The notes under the pieces are model-generated. The model did not search any database. It saw nothing but the letters and a program-made list of their open reading frames with translations, and was not told the origin of the DNA. From the NCBI GenBank assembly GCA_000697055.1, contig JNDT01002329.1:186001-250000 (forward strand): a DNA stretch of 64,000 bases, in the 5' to 3' direction. A program made the translations under genes and the position numbers. Shown in pieces: positions 24,287 to 35,990 of this stretch. Source of the stretch: Saksenaea vasiformis B4078. Lineage: Eukaryota; Mucoromycota; Mucoromycetes; Mucorales; Saksenaeaceae. Every line of letters begins with the position of its first letter. Position 1 is the first letter of the stretch.

Positions 24287-25171
24287 CGTCTGTAAAGAAA
24301 AACCTTGCAGCTCGGTAAAAGATCAGTTGCGAGATTTTTTTTTTCTTTAAAAAAATTTGCAACCCCGCACCTCGACCTTCATTACGCGCACGTCATCAGG
24401 CGTCTTCCTTGCTGGGCTGGCATCCACCAACGCAACGACCATTAATTATGCAAGCTGGAGGTGCCCAGTCCCAGATAGTTTGCAAGGGTAAAAAGGAACC
24501 GGATATTTCATATAAAGATCGTCCGACGCGAGCCCTGTCGTATGATGATACACATCGCCCCGTCCTTTTGCTTTGTATCCATTACTTGGTCACTTTCGTG
24601 TGAGGACAGCTATCCGCTGGTAGCATGGTCGTTCTACAGACAAAATTCCATAGGAAGCGGAAGTCAGTCTGCGATTTTGACAAACTTCATAAGAATGTAG
24701 TAATAACTCGATAAATAACTGTAATCTCGTATAATATAGCTGACGCCATTATAATACGATTCCTGCTTGTTGCGGAGAAGTATCCAGTAAATAAGCATAA
24801 CCACATTGCAGAAAGAGTTCAAACAATTGCAATTGCCTCCTCTTGAAGGATCTAGGGTACAAAAGTCATTTTAATGTCACAAGCACATGTTTTAAATGCT
24901 GAGTGAGCTAGTCCAGCCGGCTCCGTATAAACCCAACACTTCACGCGGGAAAAGAGAAACTCATATAATCCAACACTATACTCTTTCCCGTATAAACACC
25001 ATATTACATGACTAAGAGTTACAGGTTTTCCGAACATGTTTTAGTGATTAAATATACTGGATTGGACATAGAAAATAGTCTGAGAAAGGGAATATGGCAA
25101 AAGTGTGTAGAAAGGGGAAGGCAACATTTTAGGGAAGATGCAGGAGAAGAGCAAATGAAGAACATGTCATT
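24287..25171. other. intergenic between NUP53 and SREBP
   Basis: Both flanking genes are on the minus strand, so this is promoter sequence of NUP53 followed by the 3' flank of the SREBP gene. No gene or repeat was recognised. Confidence 0.4.
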
Positions 25172-28100
25172 CTATGCGAGACCACGTAAGATATTAAGAG
25201 CTTTACTTGCCCGTCGAATGGACATATCTTCTTCGTCAAGTTCAACGGAGGTTTCGTCATCACTCAGAATAGTGTGGTTGCCCTGGTTGTCATCATCTTC
25301 GTCAGAGCATTCGTAAGCAGAATCGACCTCGTCCAATTGGCGGGACACAAAGTATCCAAGTCGACTCAGACGATCAATGATGGCCTGATTGGATGGCAGA
25401 TCGTTTAACGAGGGATGACGCCTCATCATACGTCGCAGTAGAAGGCATTGACAATCTACTTGCTCGATAGCATTGTGCTCCCATTGTTCACGCTCCTTTG
25501 CGTCTTTGATGGTACTTGCTAGATTCCATGCCGAAATCCAAGCTTCCAAACCAGCAACGGCCACTACGAACTCAGCAAATGCCATGGCTGCGCTTTCCAG
25601 ATCAGTTCCATCGGCTTGTTGCCGCGATTTTCGAAGACGCTTGATGCTTTGTTGAATATGTCTTGACTTCTGTAGCTCGTCGACACCCTCCTTTGGCTTC
25701 GACTTCTTCAGCAACATAGCTCCTAATAGCGTATGGATCATACTCTTCTTGACAAGTTCGTCCAATTGGTTCATGCGGGACTTGTGGTTGACCAAGTCAA
25801 TGTCGTCTGTCTCCATGGCCACAACAGAACGAGGCACGCGTTGTACAAGTGTCGCAACCCATTTTTCGGCCGTCTCGAGATCGCTTTTCCACAATGCTTC
25901 CACCGTGGCTCCCACAGCGGCAAGCCATCGTGCCAATCGTTGAAGGTCGTTATCTGTATCTTGGATGGGCGTGGTCACAGTGAGGACATGATCAAATGCA
26001 GTCTCACTAAAGTCGGCACCACTCTCGGACGCAGCGGCAGTGGTCAATGGCATACCCGTGATGGAGACCGTGAGACGGCCAAATTGCGTCTGGAGGTTAT
26101 CAAGCAGATGAAGTGTAGAGAGAATGGCCACTGGTACCAAAACGGGAGCCGTCAATGAGAGAGATAGCCCATGCGAGGTTTGATTTGACTGTCCGTTCTG
26201 GTGTCGCATGACCTCGAGAGTCTCTGCCCAAGCTTGAGAATTAAGCATCACTTCCATTTGATCTTCAGCATCGTCCTGGCGACAATCCCAGACCAGAGGG
26301 CGCATTAATTCATCATCCACACTGGCTTCATACATGGCAAGGTGCCAAAAATAGCGAGATAATCTTTTGGCAAGCGATTGAATGGGAATAGTCAGGGCCA
26401 TCTGCATAGCCGCCGTGGCATAGACGCGGGACTTTGATTGTTCAACATACTCGTGTTCTTCTTCATCTAGCATCTCGACGAGATTGATCATGCGAAGACA
26501 TGAATGTAACATGGACAGTCTGGTAACGTCAGGATTACCTAAGCACTCCCGTTAATCTTGGATGAAAATAAAGGGACAGAGAGAGAGTTTTGTTTTACGT
26601 TACCTCCTAGACATTCAACTTCGTTCAGTTTGATCCATTTGCATACATTTGTCCATTCTTCTTGTGGTGAACGTTGGTTATCTGTGTCATACAAGATTTC
26701 ATAGCCAAACACATGGCGGGCGACCCAACGCGAGAACTCCCGTCCGAGCCCACTGACTAGGCTGGTGGTCGTCTGCGGCGGAACATCATTGTCATCGTCC
26801 AGCGAGTTGACAAGGATATGATAGATCTGCATACATTTCTGGTCGCCTGGCGTCACTGTTCCGACAGCAGAGGCCATTGGTCGGGACATCATGAGACCCA
26901 ATGGCATGCGTTTGCGAGGCGTTGTTCCTCTTCTGGGTTTGTGGACACGTTTGACTTTGAAAGAATGGAACCAGTATTTCAAGACAGGGAAGAAAAGCTG
27001 TACAAGACAGACGATAAACAAAGTTGTCCTGATAGTAGACCTATTTGAAAAAAAAAAGAAAAGTTTGTCAGGTTCGTGTATATTAGGAGCACCGATAGTT
27101 TCCTCCTTACCATCCATCTTCCAGTGGAAAGAAACCGCCCAAGAACGAATCTGTTGAGTTGGATGCCAAGACGGGCGGACGGGGCACTTCGGATTTAGGG
27201 GAGAATGGTTGTGACGGATTTGAAGAAAGTGGATCCATGTCAATAGCGGTTGTACGAGAAGCATGATTATGATTCTGGTACTGTTCGGAGCTCATTGGTC
27301 CGCTGCTGAGAGGTTGGGTGGAAAAGAAGGAGATACCCATGAAGACAGCCATGAAGACACGGTTCATTGTATTCGAAGGTGGTGTAGTAGGATCACTGCT
27401 GCTGCTGCTTGAAGCGGTTTCTTCTTCTTCGTCTGTTCGACGTGCTTTCCTTCGGCTAGCTGCTTTCCGTTGCTGCTGCTCTTTCCTTGCATGCTGTCTC
27501 TGTTCTAGCATTTGTCGATGTAATTGTTTTTCTCTTTCCTTCATCTGGACTTGATATCTTCCCAGGATGTCAGTGCCATTGGGCATCTGGGAAACGAGTT
27601 GCTGAAGCAAAATATTTTCATTACGCAAATTTGTTTCAGTCCGTTTGAGATGTAAAATGTATTCGGTTGCTTTCCGCAAAATCGTGGCCTTGTTAAGTTT
27701 AGTTGCTACGGCAACACCGTCCAAGTATTCTTCACCATCGTCCGCATCGTCTTCATCGTCCGAGCGGCTGCGCTTATTGCCGGTATTGCGATTGTCTTTG
27801 AGCTTAGCGTGCAGCAGGGCAGGGACCGCATTTTTAAGCTCCGCAATTCGATCATTGATGTTATTCCGGTATCGGCGTTCAATAGCGTTATGGGCCGTTT
27901 TTTTTTGTTGCCGACCTCCTTTCTGCGCGGATTGTCCGGATTGAGGCTTGAGTCGCTCAATAGCGATTTTTTCTTTTTCTAAAAGACAAAAGACATGGTT
28001 AGCAGCCAGCCTAGTAGATAATGTTGAAGTAAAGAAAAGAAAAAAAAAACTTGCTTTCATCATTCAAATTATTTTCGGGTGAGATAGTCTCAGTAGCAGG

Positions 28101-28643
28101 TTGTTGTTGTTGTTGTTGATGACAAAATGGTTGCAACGGCTGTTCGTTGATAAATTGGTCTGGGGTTACATCGAGACTAGTAGTAGAAGGTCCGTTGGTA
28201 CCGCTGTTACTGCTTACAGATGGCTGTGGTGGTGGTGACAGTATTAAGCTTTTAGGGCTGGGGTATTTATTGTCTAACCACGAGGTGGATAAAATGGGAT
28301 CATTCGGAAGCGAAGCACACGAGTTGGGAGGGACCGAAGAGAAGGAAGTTGTTGTTGATGGCGTTGTAGTAGTAGTCGTAGTATTAAAAAGGGTAAAAGT
28401 TGGAGAATTCAAAAATGTTCGATCGTAGCGTCCATCAAGGAGTAATGATTGTTGAGGAGATATGTCATTCGATTTAGGATAAACGAAAGGATCGATAGGT
28501 AGTAGTTTATCAAAATCCTGCCAATCTCCTGTTTCTTCTTGTAAAGCAAATTGGGCTTGTTGTTGAAGGTCTATATCAAATTGGGCTAAAGAAAAAAATG
28601 AAGTAGGTTCATTTTCATCATTATAAGATGAAAAGTTCTCCAT
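25172..28643 (-). CDS. SRE1: SREBP-type membrane-bound bHLH transcription factor
   Basis: Four exons, 28055..28643, 27111..27978, 26604..27040 and 25172..26538, give 1,086 residues. The N-terminal region is Ser/Thr/Pro-rich with a poly-Gln run. The bHLH begins KKTAHNAIERRYRNNINDRI (about 222-241), with the Tyr that distinguishes SREBPs from other bHLH proteins. An acidic insert and leucine zipper follow. The first membrane segment is near 389-405 (NRVFMAVFMGISFF) and the second near 490-508 (LFIVCLVQLFFPVL), separated by about 85 residues. A long cytosolic C-terminal region contains the conserved DVTRLSMLHSCLRMINL and ends acidic. Known members reside in the ER with Scap and are released by proteolysis when sterol or oxygen is low. 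The first intron appears to be GC-AG (GCAAGT donor). A GTTTTT donor with an earlier acceptor is also in phase. Confidence 0.94.
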
Positions 28644-28731
28644 AATGTGTGATAACTAGAAGAAAGAGATACGTTTCCTTTCCGTTCCTTTCGAGATTTG
28701 ATACCATTACCAATTTCGGGTTACAAGAGAA

Positions 28732-28741
28732 GTGGGGTGAT
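28732..28741 (-). promoter_or_regulatory. exact SRE-1-like decamer upstream of SREBP
   Basis: ATCACCCCAC on the minus strand, 89 bp upstream of the SREBP start codon. It is identical to the sterol regulatory element of the mammalian LDL-receptor promoter, the class of site bound through the SREBP-specific Tyr in the bHLH. Suggested role: positive autoregulation. The match is seen; binding is inferred. Confidence 0.5.
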
Positions 28742-31700
28742 TTTTTTTGCTTTTTTTTTTTTTTCTAAACACCATATTTTCCGTAACTCCGCAACCAATT
28801 TCTTTTTTTACACTTGTAAAGTAAAAAAAATCATTCCCTACCCTTTCTTAAAAACTTAGCTGATCGCGCGAATCTTTTATTCAGTTTCTGGATTGTATCA
28901 CCTAAACAAAACTCTTTTTTTTGTATACCCGCAATACTCTCTCTATCTGATCTTTTCACCGCGCTTCTAGCTTATTAAAGACTACTGTTCCTTTCTCGAC
29001 GTCGGCTACAGCAACGGCTGAGCGGTGGTTGAAGATGGTGACGTTCTGTCAAGAGAATCCTTTTTTTTTTTTACCTACTTTGCCACATTTAATCGGTTGT
29101 CAACCACTTTATTCTATCAGTATGAGGACCCTGTACCCCCTATTACATCTCCTAACGAATAACGATCCGTGATCCGGTTTCTCTTTCTTTTTAAATCAGT
29201 AATTTCTCCGATATTATGATATACTCGCTATATTACTTGTTACGCGAGCCTGTACCTTTTCCCAAAGATATAGACACAAGTCCGCTTGGTAGAATTAACA
29301 AACTAAGCTTGATGCAAACAGGCAATGTTAGTTGTCGCATCTTTGAGATCTAAATTGACCGATTCCACCAATCGGCTTAAAACTTTGGGCAACTCGATTC
29401 CCCCCCCCCCAGTCCTTCGCCAAGGACACGAGTAGTGTGGATCTGATGTGTACGAAAGGAAGCAGCACATTCAATGATCCCGAGTACCGGGCATGGGATC
29501 CCCACCTGCCTGATTCGTGCACCCTTCTCTGCATTCTTAGGGACCGTTTGGCGGGCCTCTGGATAACTGAGCCTTTTCAAAGTCTCTGCGCGGAGACCAA
29601 GGATGGTTCAACTCAGTTTTCTCTGCCCGGCGTTTAACGTGTTGATGACCAGATATACAAACACGAGTGCGCAATGGTCACCTGCTTTCCTGCTACAGTA
29701 AGACGCGATTGCAATTTGGACATTGGACCAAACGCATCGCCTTTTCTGACGCATTGTCCAATCAAACAATATCCTGTACCGGCATAACAGAAAGTTACTG
29801 CAAGGAAACTGAACACGACAGTCTACGTCTCGCTTTAGAACAGTAACAATATATCTTCGAGTAGATATTCGTCGTCGACTCTTGTGCATATACGAAATTA
29901 TCTTTATCGGATCCCGGTCATGTTGACTCCTCTTACAGTACCGGCCGTTGACAAGCTTACGATCCGCAGGCGCTATGACTCCTCTCTTGTTTTCCTGATC
30001 ATTCCTTCTAGACCACAGGCATGGAGACAAGGGCATATGTACTCGCTTGGTGAGGATGCGTTTTTTGACTCATGACAAAAATACCTCTGGCCTGGTCCAT
30101 GTCGAGAAAGTAAGCCTTGCTTTCTCATAATCTCCGCAACCTTGCGTTATGCCTGTTCGTGAGACGCACACAGCAATTCGAGCAAAGATACAGTAACTGA
30201 ATAGGCCCGTCGTGATCATCTGTGATAGCTGCGTTAAGTGCTTCACGTTGATCCTTAGACTTAAAGTAGCCTCGACATAATCCATGCTGTTGGTCGACTT
30301 GCGAGCTTGCAACCACTCACCGTTTGAGAGATCCCTACCATACGGGTAACTTCGCTCAAGGAGGAGCTGTGAACCCTATATTTGTGGCTGTGTTGGCCGA
30401 ACCCGTCTGCAACATACCCACTCCTCCGAAATTCAGATCAGGGGCACCAGCGTGATACTGGACATAACTGAACTGATCCCCACGTATGCGGGTTCCAAAA
30501 TGTCCATTAGCGTTCCTTTTATAGGTTTCATTAGTTCTGTCATATATTGACATATCGTATCTCCACAATGTGAGCTCAATCGGTCATATAGGTGAAGTGT
30601 AGGTGAATTCTGTCAGAATGGAAGGTTACAACGCCTGGACAACGATGCCGTTAGTTTTCAGCTGGAAGATAGCCTCAATCTGGATACAACGCTTCTGCCG
30701 CTTCTGATGGTAGCTTCTCGACATATATCGAAAAATATACGGAATGAATTACTTGAGTCGGTATTCCTGAGCTTTGTGCACGCATCTTATGGGCTATTTC
30801 TCTCTAAAACTAAATACAAGTAAATCTATAATATAAGGCTGGTATTCGATGCTGCTGGACAGATTTCTTGCCAAAGTGATAGCAATCCGACGATATCCTT
30901 GGAGAGGACACAAGACAAAACGCTGAAAGTCTCCAGCACTTGCTACTGCGAAATGAACCAGAAACGTGATTATCTTGCATCTTTTTGCCTTGTGAAGTTT
31001 GTCTGTATCTGTTCTGTGGAATTCTTCGCCATCACTGTCATTTCCATACAAGGTGCTGCTCCCTTTTCAATCCCAGTAATTGAAGATATGTCAGCCTTGT
31101 CAAAGACCTGGCATTAGACACTCGAATGCCATTTATTTTTGAGAATGCGGTCGACGTTGGTGGAAGTTTCAGCCTTCCCTGAACACTATGTGCTAAGGCC
31201 GTAGATATGCCATTGGATGCTTGGCCTTCTGCTCTTCACTTTTCTGTATATTTCTGACTATTATCAGTTTTGCTAAGCTCAACAGGTATCCCTCATATCT
31301 TTCGACATAAGACGGTTGAAGAATCAAAGGTACTGATGGAAAAAATTAAGGCAGGTCAATCTTGCATGAATGAAAGAGTCGGGGTTCATGCGTTACGGAA
31401 GACGGAAATTCAAATCAGCACTAATGGCGAGACGGTACGTACTGTTGCTTACAAGTGGTGCTGTATTGATTGATTTTCAGATCAGTGAGCCAGGCCTACA
31501 AACTGCATCTCACAGTAGTAGTCGATTGGTGATGGTGAGTTTTGGTTTCTCGTTATCTTTAGCGATCATAGAAATACATTATCTCTTATGGTTAAGTTTA
31601 TCTCATTAAGTTGTTAGACCACAGCATACTGCGTTGGTATTTAGGAATATTAGAATTGAGAGCATGAAATCCACTTTTAAGTCTGCCGAAACAAAATCGC

Positions 31701-32269
31701 AGTCGGCAATGTAGTTTTTCAGTTGGATAGTATAATTTTCCTGGTGACAATGCAAAAGCGACAAGATCGGCAACGGAAAGATAGGTATAATTGTAATTAC
31801 ATTTTATCCCTATCAATTAGAACTTCGTTAAGTGCCTGCGGGTGTGTCGGTGAATCCAAGCTTGAACAATACTAGGGAAACTATTTTGGCAGTTCGGACC
31901 CAGCTGGCCAAGACTTTTCCAGCACCATAGCTAGCAATCATCAATTGATCTTGGCACTGAAGCAATCGGCTTTTCGAAGAATGCCTGCTGTTTTTCGGAT
32001 AAGCCCTACTTGGCCTGACAGTGGCAGATAACCATCACAACGTTAAATACCTGAAGCTGTTCGCCGGAAGGTGCGGTCGACTGAGGAGCATCCGTGACGT
32101 TACGGACTACTAAAGTTGGCTTGGTCTCGACGAACTGTTGTGTCGTCGGTGAAGATCGATACTGTAGGTCTTTGAATCCTTAAGCGTGTAATTGCATTAC
32201 AAAAGAGCTGTTGTAAGCAAATCTTGTAGCACTTAGAATTTGCTCGTTTATCTCAATAGATCATTAGAT
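28742..32269. other. long gap with coding-like fragments
   Basis: The first 400 bp are T/A-run rich (SREBP promoter). From 29.3 to 31.7 kb several stretches look coding but do not assemble into a named gene. On the minus strand, 30070-30568 includes QLLYLCSNCCVRLTNRHN. On the plus strand, 30610-30830 has an open frame with SFQLEDSLNLDTTLLPLLMV. A spliced tail lies at 31286-31644 (listed separately). They could be one decayed gene or parts of lineage-specific genes. No RNA gene was recognised. Confidence 0.4.
31286..31644 (+). CDS. 3' part of a putative gene, unknown
   Basis: Three exon-like blocks, 31286..31434, 31481..31534 and 31618..31644, join in phase through GTACGT...TTTTCAG and GTGAGT...TTGTTAG borders and end at TAG. 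The first block is preceded by a good acceptor (CTAAGCTCAACAG), so the 5' part must lie upstream; I could not find a convincing start. The text includes RHKTVEESKVLMEKIKAGQS and is hydrophilic. The family is unknown. The consistent splice grammar argues for a real or recently dead gene. Confidence 0.3.
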
Positions 32270-32590
32270 GAGGTAACGCCTCAAGTCCTCTGCAGATCGT
32301 TTATAGTTGGCTTTGAAGCTAAACGTAAACCCTGCCTCCTCGCTGCTCCGCCCGCTGGGCATATAACTTGGGTACAAGTAGGATGACATCTAATTATCAT
32401 TTTATTTACAAACCATGCATACATTTCTTACACTATCCAACAATGTTTCGCTTCTATCGAGGGACCAAGTTCATGTAAACAGAAGCTTATGAATCGATGA
32501 CGCATATTCGGTTTTTCCTTAGCACAAGTTTGGCTCTTCGTGGATGTAAGACTGATCCAGAGTAGCGTAAAAAACCTTCAAAAAGCAGGA
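32270..32590 (+). repeat. dispersed element A, copy 3
   Basis: The left module starts at CCTCTGCAGATCGTTTATAG and runs to GGATGACATC, followed by a degenerate left end. The core contains CGAGGGACCAAGTTCATG and CGTGGATG, and the right end CCAGAGTAGCGTAAAAAACC. Same order as copy 2. It ends about 240 bp before the FLC/TRP-like gene. Confidence 0.65.
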
Positions 32591-32833
32591 TGGCTTGCGT
32601 TGACCTTTGTTTCTAAAAAAAAAAAGTAATTTCGTGTTCTTTTAATCCCAGAACACAGTATGCAAAAAGGCACCGCGCCTCATCGTTTGTCTGTGTCACA
32701 ATACAGCGTTACAAACTGGGTCGAGACTGAAGGGGAGGTCCAACGACGTGCAGGTAATATGGTATCACCGTCCCATGCGGTTGGCTGCCTTTGAACCATC
32801 TGTGGAAAGAAAAGGTTTACTTCTTCTTCTTTT

Positions 32834-35064
32834 ATGTCGGCTTGGCTGTTTCTGCTGGCCTTGTCCCTGGCCTTGGCAAAGGCTTCCCCCTTGGACGCCA
32901 CCGTGTTCGATGCAAAGAATTTCACATACTGTGAACCACAATCTAATTTCAGCATCACCTCTGCCCATCGCCTGTATATTTCTTCAAACAACACTTATGC
33001 GTTCAACATGACCGGAGTCCCTTTAATCACCGTCGAAAATCTCAACAAAAACCAGACGGGTAAAGCTTTTGATAGTGCGCAACCTCTTAGTTGCTAATGC
33101 ATAGTCCAGTTTTCTCGACAGCTAAACTTGACCTACTCATTGGGTTTACGCCTATCGCTGGCCAACCACATCGACTGTGTTCGGACGTGGTCACCAGTTG
33201 TCCTGTTACTCAGGGCACCAATGTTACACTGGGAATGGTAATCTTTTTTTTTTTTTCTCTGGGCATCAAGAACATACAACCGACAGTTATCTTTATTTTT
33301 CTTTTTTGTAAAAAAAAAAAAATAGGCCATCCCTTTACCAGAGACATCTTTTCCTTTGGCAGACATTGTAGGACGCTATTCAGCCTGGACAGCAGATCAG
33401 GGCTTCTTAACTTGCGTTTCATTCGCACCTGTAGGCTATCAAAATCCAACATGGCGATATATCTTCATCTTTTTACCGATTGGATTTACTGTATTCGCTG
33501 CCGTCGTATCTTTCGTCGCATCCTTCGCGTCATTAGCTGATGTTCGACGCGACCTTTTGCTATTTACGTCTAATTACGCCATGTTACCAGCTGCTTTGCG
33601 TCTGAAAGCACCTGGATTCTTCGACCTCATCCATCATGTGCAATTTATCGCTATGACGGGTCAACTCAGCATCTCCTATCCTCCGTTTTACCGCCTTTTC
33701 GCGTCGAACTTTATGTGGAGCTTTCTCTTATTTCCAACGGATTGGCTGAATGGTGTCTTAGCTGCACTTCATACACCACTAATGGATTCATCTCCGGATG
33801 CGCCACCATCAAAGAGTCAGGCATCTGTGAATGTCGTTGGTACCGGCATGGTTAACATCACAGCACGGATTGGGCTGGATATCAATGACCTCTTCCTTAC
33901 ATGCCTTGTGTTCTTTGTGCTCGTTTTTGCTTTCTGCATGGTGTTATGCTGTATCCTCGCCGTTGTCATGACATTTCTACGCTGGATCTGGCCCGATAGA
34001 TTTGATACGGAACACAAAATGTCGGATTTTACAATAGGTAAATTTCTTCTAAGCAAACGCCATGCGTTCATTCTGACAGTCGACCATCATCAGGAATCGG
34101 TGTGCGAGTGCTGACGCTTTTCTATCTCCCACTTGCTACAATGGCATTTTATCAGCTGATGCTCCGGGCGAAATGGTATCTTTTGCTCGTGGCAGCCATC
34201 GTTCTCGTCTTTCCGCTTTTCTTACTTCCTGGATTCATCGCATTCGTGTTGCTGGGAGTAAGACCATCCTCCGTCATTTACTCTGATACCTCTCTACTTC
34301 TCCGTTATGGGTCATTATACAACACTTTCACCGACGATCAGTTCTATTTCTTCATCGTCATCATTGTGTACAAACTGATCGTTGGTGCGATGGTTGGCCT
34401 TTTCCAAGCCAACGCCATCGGACAATTAATTGTGATCATCATCGCGGAAACAACGTTCCTTGGAACCCACTTTATAAAATACCCGTACTGCGACCGGCAC
34501 ATCAATCTCCAGCATTCGATCTTTGGTGCCACACGTCTAATCGCTTTGGCAATGAACCTCACCTACCTTGATACCTTTAACGTTTTGGATCGCAACAAAC
34601 AATACGTTGCCTACACACAAGTGATATTGCATTGTCTTGTACTGCTGTTGATGTTTGCTCTTCCAGTGAAGAACCTTGTTGTACTGATGACAGGACTTGG
34701 CGACGACGAAGTATATGGATCAAGCCTGCCACCAGCAAGTATGGCGATATGGCGACCCCAATACAGACCGGCAGATCTAGAGGCGGATGATGACGATGAG
34801 ATAGGCCCGCGACATGGTCGATCCTCTGCCAACCTTACAGAACGATCTAGTCGAACAGGATCGCCATCCATGTCAAACTTGCACGGTCCATTGTACTCAA
34901 GTTCTTCAGGCAGCCGTGACAACCTTCGTGCATCGCGATCGACCACAGCACTTGTCTTGATGAGTGACGAAATCGCCGCTGCGGAGCCACTGATGAAAAA
35001 TAAGCAGCGTTCGTCAGCTTACGCAGCACAACTATCGCATCCTCGTGATATACATCTGAAGTGA
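32834..35064 (+). CDS. FLC/TRP-like membrane protein (ML-like lumenal domain)
   Basis: Four exons, 32834..33059, 33110..33237, 33326..34037 and 34094..35064, give 678 residues. A signal peptide (about 1-18, WLFLLALSLALAKA) leads to a lumenal ML-like domain of about 150 residues with several N-glycosylation sequons and paired Cys. At least eight hydrophobic segments follow, among them FIFLPIGFTVFAAVVSFVAS and FVLVFAFCMVLCCILAVVM. A Ser-rich cytosolic tail with acidic LEADDDDEIG ends the protein. This is the plan of the fungal TRP-like family (Flc1-3 of yeast, Pkd2 of fission yeast, Spray/CalA-type proteins), implicated in ER/Golgi FAD and calcium transport and in cell-wall integrity. The acceptor of the first intron could instead be 12 bases downstream, also in phase. 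The third intron has the usual size. Confidence 0.88.
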
Positions 35065-35990
35065 TGCGTACTTGCTCGTGAGAGAGAGGCTCTGAGCAAA
35101 ATAGACTTTTTGTGCTAGGTAACATGCAGTGACATGTTGCGGTTCTTCGCTCTGCTGATGTATATCTAATTTGCTTTTGACTGTTCATATTAATGTAAAT
35201 ATTGGATTTTTTTTTTCATAATCATTTGCATCTGGGAAACTGGTGCATCCTTTGCGCTATGTTGCATATGTGTTTTCCATACAGAGGAGGAGTTGGTTTT
35301 GAAGCGAAAGCGGTCGAGTGTAGTTTTATGCATCGCTTGATGAAGGTGTATGGCCGCCTTCTGTGGAACATCCGACATTTACATGATCTCGTGCATAAAT
35401 ACAAGTCGTCAGCTTCTTCTGTTTATCTTGTTTATCAACATCATTCCCATGGTAAACAAATAAATTTCTCACAAAAGCAGGTGTTTTCATGCGAGAAACT
35501 GAAACAGTCGTAATATATAGCTTTAACTACTATCCATAGGCATGCATAATGAAAGGATAAATGTTGTCTGTTAATTTGTTCCACTGACACTGTAATATGA
35601 CAGGGCATATGATTATACAATTTAACCAGAAGACTAATCTCTAGCCTGGGAACAAATTTCTAACATGAGACACTGCATGGGCTAATACCACGACTAATAG
35701 CTATTCATTATTGTAGTAGAAATAGGGATTATCAAGAGGCATGCAGATGTTGACTATAAGTAATGCACCGTCGACTGCCGAAGTCTCGGTAACATGTTAC
35801 ATCCTCGGACTTTCACTTCTTCAACTCTCTCCATCATGCCGCCCTATAAACTATTTGGGTGTATGCAAAAAGCTACATTCTTCCATATCAATTTATGAAC
35901 AAAGGGCCCCTCGTGTATATTCGTATATAGTGTCGTCTGGGTTGTTTTTTTATACATCAAATCTATAATACATGAAAATATATATCCTTA
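35065..35990. other. convergent intergenic
   Basis: The 3' flanks of the FLC-like gene and the GRAM-VASt gene. AT-rich, with no gene, repeat or RNA recognised. Confidence 0.5.

Noticed and set aside
25473..26158. Plus-strand frames of 60-141 codons opposite the SREBP C-terminal exon
   Set aside because: Antisense shadows of the minus-strand coding exon, with no domain and no splice support.
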